NCBI GenBank assembly: GCA_019245275.1
Contig: JAFARW010000145.1
Coordinates: forward strand, 1-25,986
Direction: 5' to 3'
Source of the DNA: Vulcanimicrobiota bacterium
GTDB lineage: Bacteria; Vulcanimicrobiota; Vulcanimicrobiia; Vulcanimicrobiales; Vulcanimicrobiaceae
DNA length: 25,986 bases
Below, piece after piece: positions 15,021 to 22,113 of this stretch (positions are counted from its first letter, which is position 1; every line of letters begins with the position of its first letter). The position numbers were made by a program, and so were the translations under genes. The notes under the pieces were generated by a model. It did no database searches. It had not been told where the DNA came from and saw only the letters and a list, made by a program, of their open reading frames with translations.

Positions 15021-16649
15021 GTGAGCCCACCGACCGGATATCTTCGCGCGGTTGAAGCACGCCCTGCAGAACGTCCGAACCTTGCGGGTTCGACGCTTTT
15101 CGTTGTCTCCGCAACGCTCGGTTCAGCGCTGCTCGGTTTTCTGCGCGAAGTCGTCAACGCGCGATACTACGGCACGCGCTGGGAGATGGATACGTTTCTC
15201 GTCGCGGCGATGATCCCGACAATCCTCTTCGGCGTCTTCAACGGAGCGCTCGTCAGCGCGCTCGTTCCAACCTTCAGCTACTACCTTGCGCACGACCAGG
15301 AAGAGGAAGCGTGGCGTCTCGCAAACACGATCCTGAACGGCCTCTTCATCGTCTTGACTACTTGCGCTGTGCTCGGCTACATTTTTGCGCCGGTCTTCGT
15401 CCCGATCATTGCGCACCGCAGCTTTCCGCCGGGGCAGATGGGCGTGGCAATCCACATGACGCGCTGGCTGATGCCGAGCATCATAGCGGTCAGTCTTGCC
15501 GGCGTCGTCAGCGCAGTGCTAAATGCGTACCACCGTTTCCGCGCCGCATCGCTCGTCGGAATTGCAATCAACGTCGTGACGATCGGTACCGTGATCCTGC
15601 TCTACCACAAATACGGCATCTTTGCGCTCGTTTTGGGAACGACGCTCGGGTTGATCGCCCAGTTGCTCGTGCAGCTTCCGTCGCTGATCGCGATCGGTAA
15701 GTACCGTCTGATCCTCGATTTGCGCCATCCGGGCTTGCGCCGCGTCTGGATGTTCCTCGGGCCGATCGTCGTCGGCTCGGCCGCCGGACAAGCGGCGCTC
15801 TTTTTCGACCGCTATTTCGCGTCGACGCTGACGCCCGGCTACATCGCCGGCATGAACTACGCTTCGAAGTTGGTCAACTTTCCGCAGCAAGTTTTTGCTG
15901 CCGCGATTGCAACCGTGATCTTCCCCGCGCTTGCAAGCAGCTTTGCGCAAGCTAATCGCGCCGGTATCCGGCGCGATCTGACGATCGGCTTGCGGATGGT
16001 CAACCTGATCACGATCCCATCGATGTTCGTGTTGATCATGCTGGCGCATCCGATCGTGCAGACGCTCTTCGAACGCGGCACCTTTCAGGCAAGTGCAACC
16101 CAATTGACCGCGGGGCTGATGCCGTACGGTGCGATCGGCCTCGTTGCGCTCGCAGCCAACGTCGTCTTGGCGCGCAGCTGCTTCGCTTGCGGCCAGATCA
16201 GTTGGACCGTCGCGATTTCGATCTTCACCGTCATGATCAACGTGATACTCTCCCTCGTGTGGCTTCCGACTCTCGGCGCGATCGGATTGCTGCTCGCGAA
16301 CTCGATCAGCCAGTCGATTCAGGCAGTGCTGCTCTTGGGACTCGTCTGGTGGGTCGTGCGCGGCGTCGATTGGCGGGCGCTTTGGATTTCGACCGGAAAG
16401 ATTCTATTTTGCTCGGCCGTGATGGTCGCCACGGTGCATTGGATCCAAGCACTGGGCGTCAATCCGCCGACGATGGTCGCGCGCGCATGGTTTCTCTTTG
16501 GCGAGCTTTCGATTGCCGCGGCCGCATTTGTCGCGGCAGCGCGCATCGTTAATGTTCAGGAGCTCTCGCTTGCTTTTTCGCTGATCATACAGAAGTTTGC
16601 GCGCGCGCTGCCGAGCCCGCCGGAGAATCGCGAAGCGCCAATCGCTTAA
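15021..16649 (+). CDS. MurJ/MviN-type lipid flippase
   Basis: The product has 542 residues from GTG 15021, the usual MurJ length (about 510-550). About 14 membrane segments are visible. The N-terminal family pattern is clear: SATLGSALLGFLREVVNARY, YGTRWEMDTFLVAAMIPTIL, then FGVFNGALVSALVPTFSYYL. MurJ flips lipid II; paralogues in exopolysaccharide clusters flip other lipid-linked glycans. Position between an initiating sugar transferase and glycosyltransferases favours a glycan-specific paralogue, but the housekeeping MurJ cannot be excluded. A second translocator of Wzx type is at 6730-8022. Expression may be modulated by the hairpin at its start. Confidence 0.88.
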   Translation: MSPPTGYLRAVEARPAERPNLAGSTLFVVSATLGSALLGFLREVVNARYYGTRWEMDTFLVAAMIPTILFGVFNGALVSALVPTFSYYLAHDQEEEAWRLANTILNGLFIVLTTCAVLGYIFAPVFVPIIAHRSFPPGQMGVAIHMTRWLMPSIIAVSLAGVVSAVLNAYHRFRAASLVGIAINVVTIGTVILLYHKYGIFALVLGTTLGLIAQLLVQLPSLIAIGKYRLILDLRHPGLRRVWMFLGPIVVGSAAGQAALFFDRYFASTLTPGYIAGMNYASKLVNFPQQVFAAAIATVIFPALASSFAQANRAGIRRDLTIGLRMVNLITIPSMFVLIMLAHPIVQTLFERGTFQASATQLTAGLMPYGAIGLVALAANVVLARSCFACGQISWTVAISIFTVMINVILSLVWLPTLGAIGLLLANSISQSIQAVLLLGLVWWVVRGVDWRALWISTGKILFCSAVMVATVHWIQALGVNPPTMVARAWFLFGELSIAAAAFVAAARIVNVQELSLAFSLIIQKFARALPSPPENREAPIA

Positions 16650-16655
16650 TGGGGT

Positions 16656-16679
16656 CCCGCCCGCGATAGTTTGGGTGGG
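16656..16679 (+). repeat. Inverted repeat downstream of the MurJ-like gene
   Basis: CCCGCCC (16656-16662) can pair with GGGTGGG (16673-16679), a seven-bp stem with one G·T wobble and a ten-base loop. A GC-only stretch with GCGCGC repeats follows. There is no T tract, so it is not a canonical terminator. It lies in the 95-base gap before the next gene and may slow the polymerase or protect the upstream RNA. Confidence 0.3.
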
Positions 16680-16744
16680 GGCGCGCAGCGCGCGCGATTT
16701 ATCAAGTAGGATAAGCGTTTGCCTCACTCGTAGGGTCTAGAGCG

Positions 16745-17584
16745 TTGTTCACTGGGAAGCTGTCCGTCGTGATGCCGGCCTACAACGAATCGGCATCGAT
16801 CGTCAAGAATGTCGCTGAAGCAGTTGAGACGCTTTCAGGCTTCGGCTACGACTATGAAATCGTCGTCGTCGACGACGGCAGCGTTGACGACACACATTCC
16901 CACGCGGTGCAGATCGCCGCGCAGTATGGTCCGAAGGTGCGCGTCGTTCGCTATGACGACAATCGCGGTAAGGGCGGCGCGTTGATTTGCGGCACGACGT
17001 ACACGACCGGCGATTACATCGCGTTTCTCGATGCGGATATGGAGTTACATCCGGAGCAGTTGCCGCTGTTCTTGGAGATTCTGCTTGCGCGCGAGGCGGA
17101 CGTCGTCATCGGCTCGAAACGCCATCCACTCTCGAACGTCCAGTACCCGCGGATCCGGCGCCTCTATAGCGCCGGATACTTCGCTCTTGTTTGGCTGCTC
17201 TTCGGTTTGCCGCTGCGCGACACGCAGACCGGTCTCAAGCTCTTTCGGCGTCGAGTGTTGCAGGACGTTTTCCCGCGGGTTCTGGTCAAACGATTTGCAT
17301 TCGACATCGAAGTGCTTGCGAACGCGCATCGCCTCGGTTACAAGATCGTTGACGCGCCGGTAACGTTGCGATTTGGACGCAAGTACGGAAGGATCACGTT
17401 GGATGACATTTGGACGATCTTGGTCGACACACTCGCGATCTTTTACCGCTTGCGGTTGCTGCACTATTACGACCACGTGCCGTCCTGCTCGCTCGCGGCG
17501 CTCCGCAGTCGCGTTGCGGCGCACGAATTGATCCCGGATCGACAATCGGCGACTGAAAAACAACACGCGGCTGCTGCTCCTTAA
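16745..17584 (+). CDS. GT2 glycosyltransferase (dolichyl-phosphate-glucose/mannose synthase-like)
   Basis: The product has 279 residues from TTG 16745, with AGGG about ten bases upstream; no ATG or GTG precedes the conserved start KLSVVMPAYNES. GT-A motifs are present: IVVVDDGSVDDT, DNRGKGGAL, FLDADMELHPEQ (Asp 96/Asp 98 for metal and nucleotide), VIGSKRHP and RDTQTGLKLFRR. The family (ALG5/DPM1-like) transfers glucose or mannose from a nucleotide sugar to a polyprenyl phosphate or glycan. The hydrophobic part (about 143-155, YFALVWLLFGLPL) may contact the membrane, but there is no clear C-terminal membrane domain like that of the GtrB-like protein. It lies in the plus-strand run and overlaps the presumed start of the GT4 gene. 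Confidence 0.85.
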   Translation: MFTGKLSVVMPAYNESASIVKNVAEAVETLSGFGYDYEIVVVDDGSVDDTHSHAVQIAAQYGPKVRVVRYDDNRGKGGALICGTTYTTGDYIAFLDADMELHPEQLPLFLEILLAREADVVIGSKRHPLSNVQYPRIRRLYSAGYFALVWLLFGLPLRDTQTGLKLFRRRVLQDVFPRVLVKRFAFDIEVLANAHRLGYKIVDAPVTLRFGRKYGRITLDDIWTILVDTLAIFYRLRLLHYYDHVPSCSLAALRSRVAAHELIPDRQSATEKQHAAAAP

Positions 17585-18641
17585 CTGGCGCGACCCGTGG
17601 CATCCGCAAGCGGGTGGCGCCGAGCTATTAACGTGGCGCATCTGCGAGCGGCTGGTTCCGCGCGGATGGAGCGTCGAGTGGTTCACGGCCGGTTACGGCA
17701 AGGCGCCGAGCGACGAGATGCGCGACGGCGTGCGCTTCGTGCGCGCAGGCAGCCAACTCACCGTTCATTGGGAAGCGTTTCACCGGTATCGCAACGATCC
17801 GCGCTTCGATTGCGTCGTCGAGGAGATCAACACGATACCGTTTTTTACGCCGCTCTATCTGCGCGCGCCGAAGGCGGCTTTTTTTTGTCAACTGGCGCGA
17901 GAAGTGTGGCACTTCGAAGCCCCACGGCCGCTACGCTCAATCGGTTATCTGGCCGAGCCGATCTATCTGCGGGCGTACCGTAACCTGCCGTTGATCACGA
18001 TCTCGCCGTCTTCGGCGACCAGCTTGCACGATCTCGGCATGCGCGGTCCCACATACGTTATCCCGATGGCAGTCGATGAACAGCCAGTCGCTGCGGCCGC
18101 GACCGATCCGTCGCCGTACGACGCGATCGTAATCGGACGTTTAACGCCATCGAAGCGCATCGAGCAGTGCATTGCTGCGGCGCAAACGCTCATCGCAACC
18201 GGATGGCAAGGTAAGCTGCACATCGTCGGGGACGGCAAACCGGACTACGTTCGGTCGCTCGAAACGCACGCTCGGGCGCTTCCGCCGCAACGCGTGATCT
18301 TCCACGGCCGTGTAAGCGATGCGCGGCGGCGCTCACTGTTGATGCAGAGCGCGGTACTTTGGGTGACATCCGTGCGCGAAGGATGGGGTCTCGTCGTAAC
18401 GGAGGCCGCGCGCTGCGGCAAACCCTCGGTGGTCTACGACGTGCCGGGTTTGCGCGATGCCGTCATCGACGGCGTTACAGGGTACGTGGTTCCGCCGGAT
18501 CCGAGTGCCCTTGCGCAAGCAACGCGCGAGCTTTTCGCGGGGCGTTACGCAGAGATCGCGGCGAACGCGCTCGCACGCTCGCGCACGTATTCATGGGATC
18601 GCACGGCCGACGCCTTCGAGTCGGCGTTGCTCGCCCTTTAA
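17553..18641 (+). CDS. GT4 glycosyltransferase, no standard start codon at its conserved N-terminus
   Basis: A GT4 protein of about 362 residues. The first ATG in frame (17718) would give only 307 residues and drop a clear N-terminal domain: LLLLNWRDPWHPQAGGAELL, TWRICERLVPRGW and VEWFTAGYG are encoded in frame upstream. Reading back to the in-frame stop at 17529 there is no ATG, GTG or TTG; CTG at 17553 (then KNNTRLLLLN) is the best candidate and I use it here. The C-terminal half has VIGRLTPSKRIEQCI, VREGWGLVVTEAARCGKPSV and YDVPGLRDAV, with the Ex7E pattern that binds the nucleotide-sugar donor. Retaining GT4 enzymes extend the cytoplasmic lipid-linked glycan. The assumed start overlaps the preceding GT2 by 32 bases; the stop is five bases before the next gene. 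Confidence 0.8.
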   Translation: MKNNTRLLLLNWRDPWHPQAGGAELLTWRICERLVPRGWSVEWFTAGYGKAPSDEMRDGVRFVRAGSQLTVHWEAFHRYRNDPRFDCVVEEINTIPFFTPLYLRAPKAAFFCQLAREVWHFEAPRPLRSIGYLAEPIYLRAYRNLPLITISPSSATSLHDLGMRGPTYVIPMAVDEQPVAAAATDPSPYDAIVIGRLTPSKRIEQCIAAAQTLIATGWQGKLHIVGDGKPDYVRSLETHARALPPQRVIFHGRVSDARRRSLLMQSAVLWVTSVREGWGLVVTEAARCGKPSVVYDVPGLRDAVIDGVTGYVVPPDPSALAQATRELFAGRYAEIAANALARSRTYSWDRTADAFESALLAL

Positions 18642-18646
18642 GCGCG

Positions 18647-19477
18647 ATGGGGCCGAAGGAGCCGCTCGTCAGTATCCTCATTCCCACGAAGAACAGCGCG
18701 GAGCATTTAGAAGAATGCATCGCCAGCGTCCGTGCGCAACGCTATTCAAACCTTGAAGTGATCGTCATCGACAATGCGTCGACGGACGACACCGCAGCGA
18801 TCGCGCGCTCGAAAGCCGACCTCGTCTTAGAAGCCGGTGACGAACGGTCGAAGCAATTGAATGCCGGCGCGCACCGCGCTCGCGGAGACTACTTCTACCG
18901 AATCGATGGCGACTTCGTTCTGGATCCGAACGTCGTGGCCGAGGCCGTTCGTCTTTGTGAGAAATCGGGGTACGACGCGATCGCCGTTCACAACGACTCC
19001 GATCCGCGGGTGAGCTTTTGGGCGAAGGTTCGCAACTTCGAGCGCTCGATGTACAAATACGACCCAACGATCGTCGGCGCGCGTTTCTTCTCGAAGCATG
19101 CCTTCGAAGGCGTCGGCGGCTTCGACGAAGATCTGATCGCCGGTGAGGATTATGACATCCACAATCGTCTGCTCGCAGCCGGGTATCGAATCGGCACGAT
19201 CGCGCCGGCCGAGACGCATTTGGGCGAACCCGCTTCGCTCTCGCAATTTGCCGCGAAGTGTTACTTCTACGGGCAGAGTATCGGGGCGTTCGTGCGCAAG
19301 AGCGGCGCGCGCGGCTTACGCCAAGTCAGCCCCGTTCGAACGGCTTTCTTTCGGCATTGGAAGGACTTCGCCGAGCATCCAATCTTGGGACTCGGCCTGC
19401 TCTTTATGCAGCTTGTGAAATACGCGTGCGGCGGAGCGGGCTTCCTCGTCGCGCAAGCGCGCGCGCCTCGACGTTAA
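18647..19477 (+). CDS. GT2 family glycosyltransferase
   Basis: The product has 276 residues from ATG 18647, five bases after the GT4 stop. The frame stays open further upstream only as a shadow of GT4. GT-A motifs run in order: LVSILIPTKNSAEHLEECIA, VIVIDNASTDDT, GAHRARGDYFYRIDGDFVLD (Asp 87/Asp 89 as the DxD), GGFDEDLIAGEDYDI with the GED motif holding the likely catalytic base. The C-terminus has a hydrophobic stretch (LGLGLLFMQLVKYACGGAGF) that may bind the membrane. It should be an inverting enzyme adding one sugar to the lipid-linked chain. Donor and acceptor cannot be told from sequence. Confidence 0.86.
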   Translation: MGPKEPLVSILIPTKNSAEHLEECIASVRAQRYSNLEVIVIDNASTDDTAAIARSKADLVLEAGDERSKQLNAGAHRARGDYFYRIDGDFVLDPNVVAEAVRLCEKSGYDAIAVHNDSDPRVSFWAKVRNFERSMYKYDPTIVGARFFSKHAFEGVGGFDEDLIAGEDYDIHNRLLAAGYRIGTIAPAETHLGEPASLSQFAAKCYFYGQSIGAFVRKSGARGLRQVSPVRTAFFRHWKDFAEHPILGLGLLFMQLVKYACGGAGFLVAQARAPRR

Positions 19478-19482
19478 CTGAA

Positions 19483-20211
19483 GTGGCGCTGCCGGCGCCC
19501 TTGCGGCGCTCGCTCGGGCGGATGTTCGAAAGCGCGATTCGTGCGAACGAGAGGGCGATCGCCGATCTAGCGGTGCGTGCTGCGAACGGCCACGCCCATC
19601 CCAAGCTCTGCGACCTGGGCTGCGGTGATGGACGGCTGACCGCAGAGATTGCAGAGAAGGTCGGGGCGCGCGACGTCGTCGTCGTTGAGACGCACTCGCC
19701 AAATGTCGACAGTGTTCGCGCGAAAGGATTTGCTGTCGAGCAGTCCGATCTTAACGCGCGATTGAGTCTTCCGGCCGATACGTTTGATATCGTCATTTCA
19801 AATCAGGTGATCGAACATCTTTATGACACCGATGTTTTTCTCGGCGAGCTCTTTCGCATAACGAAGCCGGGCGGCACCGCGATCGTATCGACTGAAAACG
19901 CGGCAAGTTGGCACAATATCGCCTCGCTTCTCGTCGGGTGGCAACCATTTTCATCGACGAACATCACGGGCAAAGAAGGCGGCGTGGGAAATCCACTCGC
20001 GTTTTTCTCTGGGCAAGAAGGCGCGATCTTTGCGATGCAGCACCATAGGATCTTGGCATTGCGAGCGCTGGTCGAATTGTTGCGGCTGCACGGCTTCACG
20101 ATCGCGGCGACGCGCGGCGCCGGCTACTATCCGCTGCCCGCGGCGCTTGGGAACGTCGATCGCACCCACGCGCATTTCATTATCGTGTCCGCGCAGAAGC
20201 CGGTCGGGTGA
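19483..20211 (+). CDS. Class I SAM-dependent methyltransferase
   Basis: The product has 242 residues from GTG 19483, five bases after the preceding stop; an ATG at 19522 (MFESAI) is the alternative. Motif I is LCDLGCGDGRLTAEIAE, the SAM-binding glycine loop. FDIVISNQVIEHLYDTDVF and ITKPGGTAIVSTENAASWHN match the Methyltransf_11/UbiE-like layout. The C-terminal part (GFTIAATRGAGYYPLPAAL) probably shapes the acceptor site. In a glycosyltransferase operon, O-methylation of a sugar or capping of the chain is the obvious role, but this is context, not sequence, evidence. The stop overlaps the start of the NHL-SGNH gene by four bases (GTGA), so the two are translationally coupled. Confidence 0.85.
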   Translation: MALPAPLRRSLGRMFESAIRANERAIADLAVRAANGHAHPKLCDLGCGDGRLTAEIAEKVGARDVVVVETHSPNVDSVRAKGFAVEQSDLNARLSLPADTFDIVISNQVIEHLYDTDVFLGELFRITKPGGTAIVSTENAASWHNIASLLVGWQPFSSTNITGKEGGVGNPLAFFSGQEGAIFAMQHHRILALRALVELLRLHGFTIAATRGAGYYPLPAALGNVDRTHAHFIIVSAQKPVG

Positions 20212-22067
20212 GCAATTCCGTGCGGGCGTGCATCATGGTTTGTGGCGCTGTTGCTGCGATGGCGGTCGCATCGTTAGTGCAAGCGGCGACGGTTTCAACA
20301 CTTGCCGGTTCGGGAAAGGCGGGCATCGCGAACGGGCGCGCAAACGCGGCCTCGTTCTTGTTGCCGACCGGCGTCGCATGGGCGCCGAACGGAGATCTTT
20401 ACGTCACGGATGCGGGCGCGCAGCGAATTCGCGTCGTGCGCGCGGACGGGCGCGTTGAAACACTGGCCGGCTCGGGCGCCGTCACTTCAAACGGACTTTG
20501 GGTGGAGGGCGGCTATGCAGATGGAGTTGGCCAAGCAGCCAAGTTCAACGTTCCTAGCGCCGTCGCAGTCGGCCCGCATGGCGAGCTGTACGTTGCGGAT
20601 ACAAACAACCATTGCATCAGGCTCGTCAGTCCTTCGGGTCGCGTTACGACATTCGCGGGCAATCCTTCGAAAATGGGCGATGACAATGGCGAACGCCGCG
20701 ATGCTCGATTTATGTTTCCGCGGAGCTTGGCCGTGGATCGTGACGGCAACCTTTACATCGCAGATCCGCTCAGCGGTGTTCGTCGGGTGACGCCAAGCGG
20801 CACCGTCTCCGTGATCCCGTTACCCGTCAACGAACCCCGCGAGATATCGGTGAGTCCGACTGGCGCGCCCGTGCTCTTCGTGACCAACGACATTGGATTT
20901 TGGGTGGTCGAACTTTCGAGCTTCAACGGGACGAACAACGTAAAGCGTGTCAGCCGCTTTTTTGCCGGGCCGAGGCGTTTTTTCAGCCCATCGGAGTACG
21001 CGGCAGAAGTCGACAGTGTCTGGCTTCTCGCAGCGGAAGGCGAACGTTCAATCGGCTACCCGTACGCCGTGAGCGCTCTTGACGCCGGCGGCGTCGTTTA
21101 TACCGATCTGCGCACGCAAACCGTGCGCTTTCTCGACACGGCGCATCAGGAAACAGCGATTCTAGGCGGTCAAGGAATCGAGGATGCCGCGAACTATGGT
21201 GGCGGTTTTGCGGATGGCAACTCAGCAGAGTCGCGATTCGACGCACCGATGGGAATCGCAGCGCGGAGCGACGGGGTGATCGCGGTAGCGGATTCAGGCA
21301 ACCGAAGAATTCGTCTTGTGCAAGGGATCGATCGAAGCCAACCTGTCGATCCGGCGCTGCAATTTCTACCCGCGAGAGATCTCTCAGAAAAGCAATACCG
21401 GATCGCTTATATCGGCAACTCCTTCGTTTGGACCAACGTGCGTGCTTCGGGTTCGATCGGAGGCCAGGTGGAGCGCCAACTGGAGCGCGACCGCGCGCTC
21501 CACGGTGTCGGCAAGAATGTGCGCGTTGTCACGGTTCGCATGGGTTCGACATTCGAACCCCTCCAGCAGTATATCGACGCTGTTGCAGCAGCGCATGCCG
21601 TCGACGCAGTCGTTCTGCAAGTGAATTCGTTCTTTTCGGCTTTTAGCTTCGGCGTGCCGCTAGGTTCGAAAAGCCTGATCGGGCAGGCTGAAAAATGGCA
21701 GATGCCAACTCGTGCGGCGCTGCGCAAGATGAATACAACATTAAAAAATGCCGGCATCCCACTTCTGATCGTGAGTCACCCGCTTGGCGACGAAATCAGT
21801 CTCGCGGAGCAGCCATATGCGACGATCGAATCGCCCATTATTCATGCTCCGCCGGACGGTAAACTCGAGTCGCTCTTTAATGCGGCGGTCGCGGACGCAG
21901 GCGCTCCTTGGCTGAATATGTGGGCTGTCTTCGGTTCAGAGCTGCGTTCGGCCACGCACAAGCCGCTGTTCCTCGCGATCGACGGTCATTTTACGCCGCA
22001 CGCGAATGACGTGATGGCCGCCGCAATCGCGCGCAAACTCGAACAGTTGCATCCTTGGAGCCGCTGA
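20208..22067 (+). CDS. Secreted NHL beta-propeller / SGNH-hydrolase fusion (copy B)
   Basis: The product has 619 residues from GTG 20208. A signal peptide (MSNSVRACIM plus hydrophobic core ending SLVQAA) is followed by NHL repeats over about residues 30-375, for example GDLYVTDAGAQRIRVV and GELYVADTNNHCIRLV. Residues about 395-619 form an SGNH/DUF4886-like domain: IAYIGNSFVW (Ser 405), RMGSTFE (Gly 446), LQVNSFF (Asn 473) and IDGHFTPHAN (Asp 592, His 594). Ser-Asp-His catalysis of deacylation or acyl transfer is expected for the family. It is coupled to the methyltransferase and ends the GT run, so it probably acts on the same glycan in the periplasm. It shares domain order and repeated phrases such as TNNHCIR with the gene at 1554-3365, so one arose by duplication of the other. 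Confidence 0.88.
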   Translation: MSNSVRACIMVCGAVAAMAVASLVQAATVSTLAGSGKAGIANGRANAASFLLPTGVAWAPNGDLYVTDAGAQRIRVVRADGRVETLAGSGAVTSNGLWVEGGYADGVGQAAKFNVPSAVAVGPHGELYVADTNNHCIRLVSPSGRVTTFAGNPSKMGDDNGERRDARFMFPRSLAVDRDGNLYIADPLSGVRRVTPSGTVSVIPLPVNEPREISVSPTGAPVLFVTNDIGFWVVELSSFNGTNNVKRVSRFFAGPRRFFSPSEYAAEVDSVWLLAAEGERSIGYPYAVSALDAGGVVYTDLRTQTVRFLDTAHQETAILGGQGIEDAANYGGGFADGNSAESRFDAPMGIAARSDGVIAVADSGNRRIRLVQGIDRSQPVDPALQFLPARDLSEKQYRIAYIGNSFVWTNVRASGSIGGQVERQLERDRALHGVGKNVRVVTVRMGSTFEPLQQYIDAVAAAHAVDAVVLQVNSFFSAFSFGVPLGSKSLIGQAEKWQMPTRAALRKMNTTLKNAGIPLLIVSHPLGDEISLAEQPYATIESPIIHAPPDGKLESLFNAAVADAGAPWLNMWAVFGSELRSATHKPLFLAIDGHFTPHANDVMAAAIARKLEQLHPWSR

Positions 22068-22113
22068 CCGCCGCAGGAAAAGCGTAGCGTCCTCCCGCAC
22101 CGAGCGCGACTAA

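Noticed and set aside
16656..16679. Terminator after the MurJ-like gene
   Set aside because: The stem has a wobble pair and no T tract, so I list it only as an inverted repeat.
18359..18646. Extension of the second GT2 frame upstream into the GT4 gene
   Set aside because: The conserved GT2 start (LVSILIPTKN) is at about residue 7 from ATG 18647, so earlier codons are shadow of GT4.
19258..19482. Extension of the methyltransferase frame upstream
   Set aside because: It lies within the preceding GT2 gene and carries no motif; GTG 19483 follows the stop directly.
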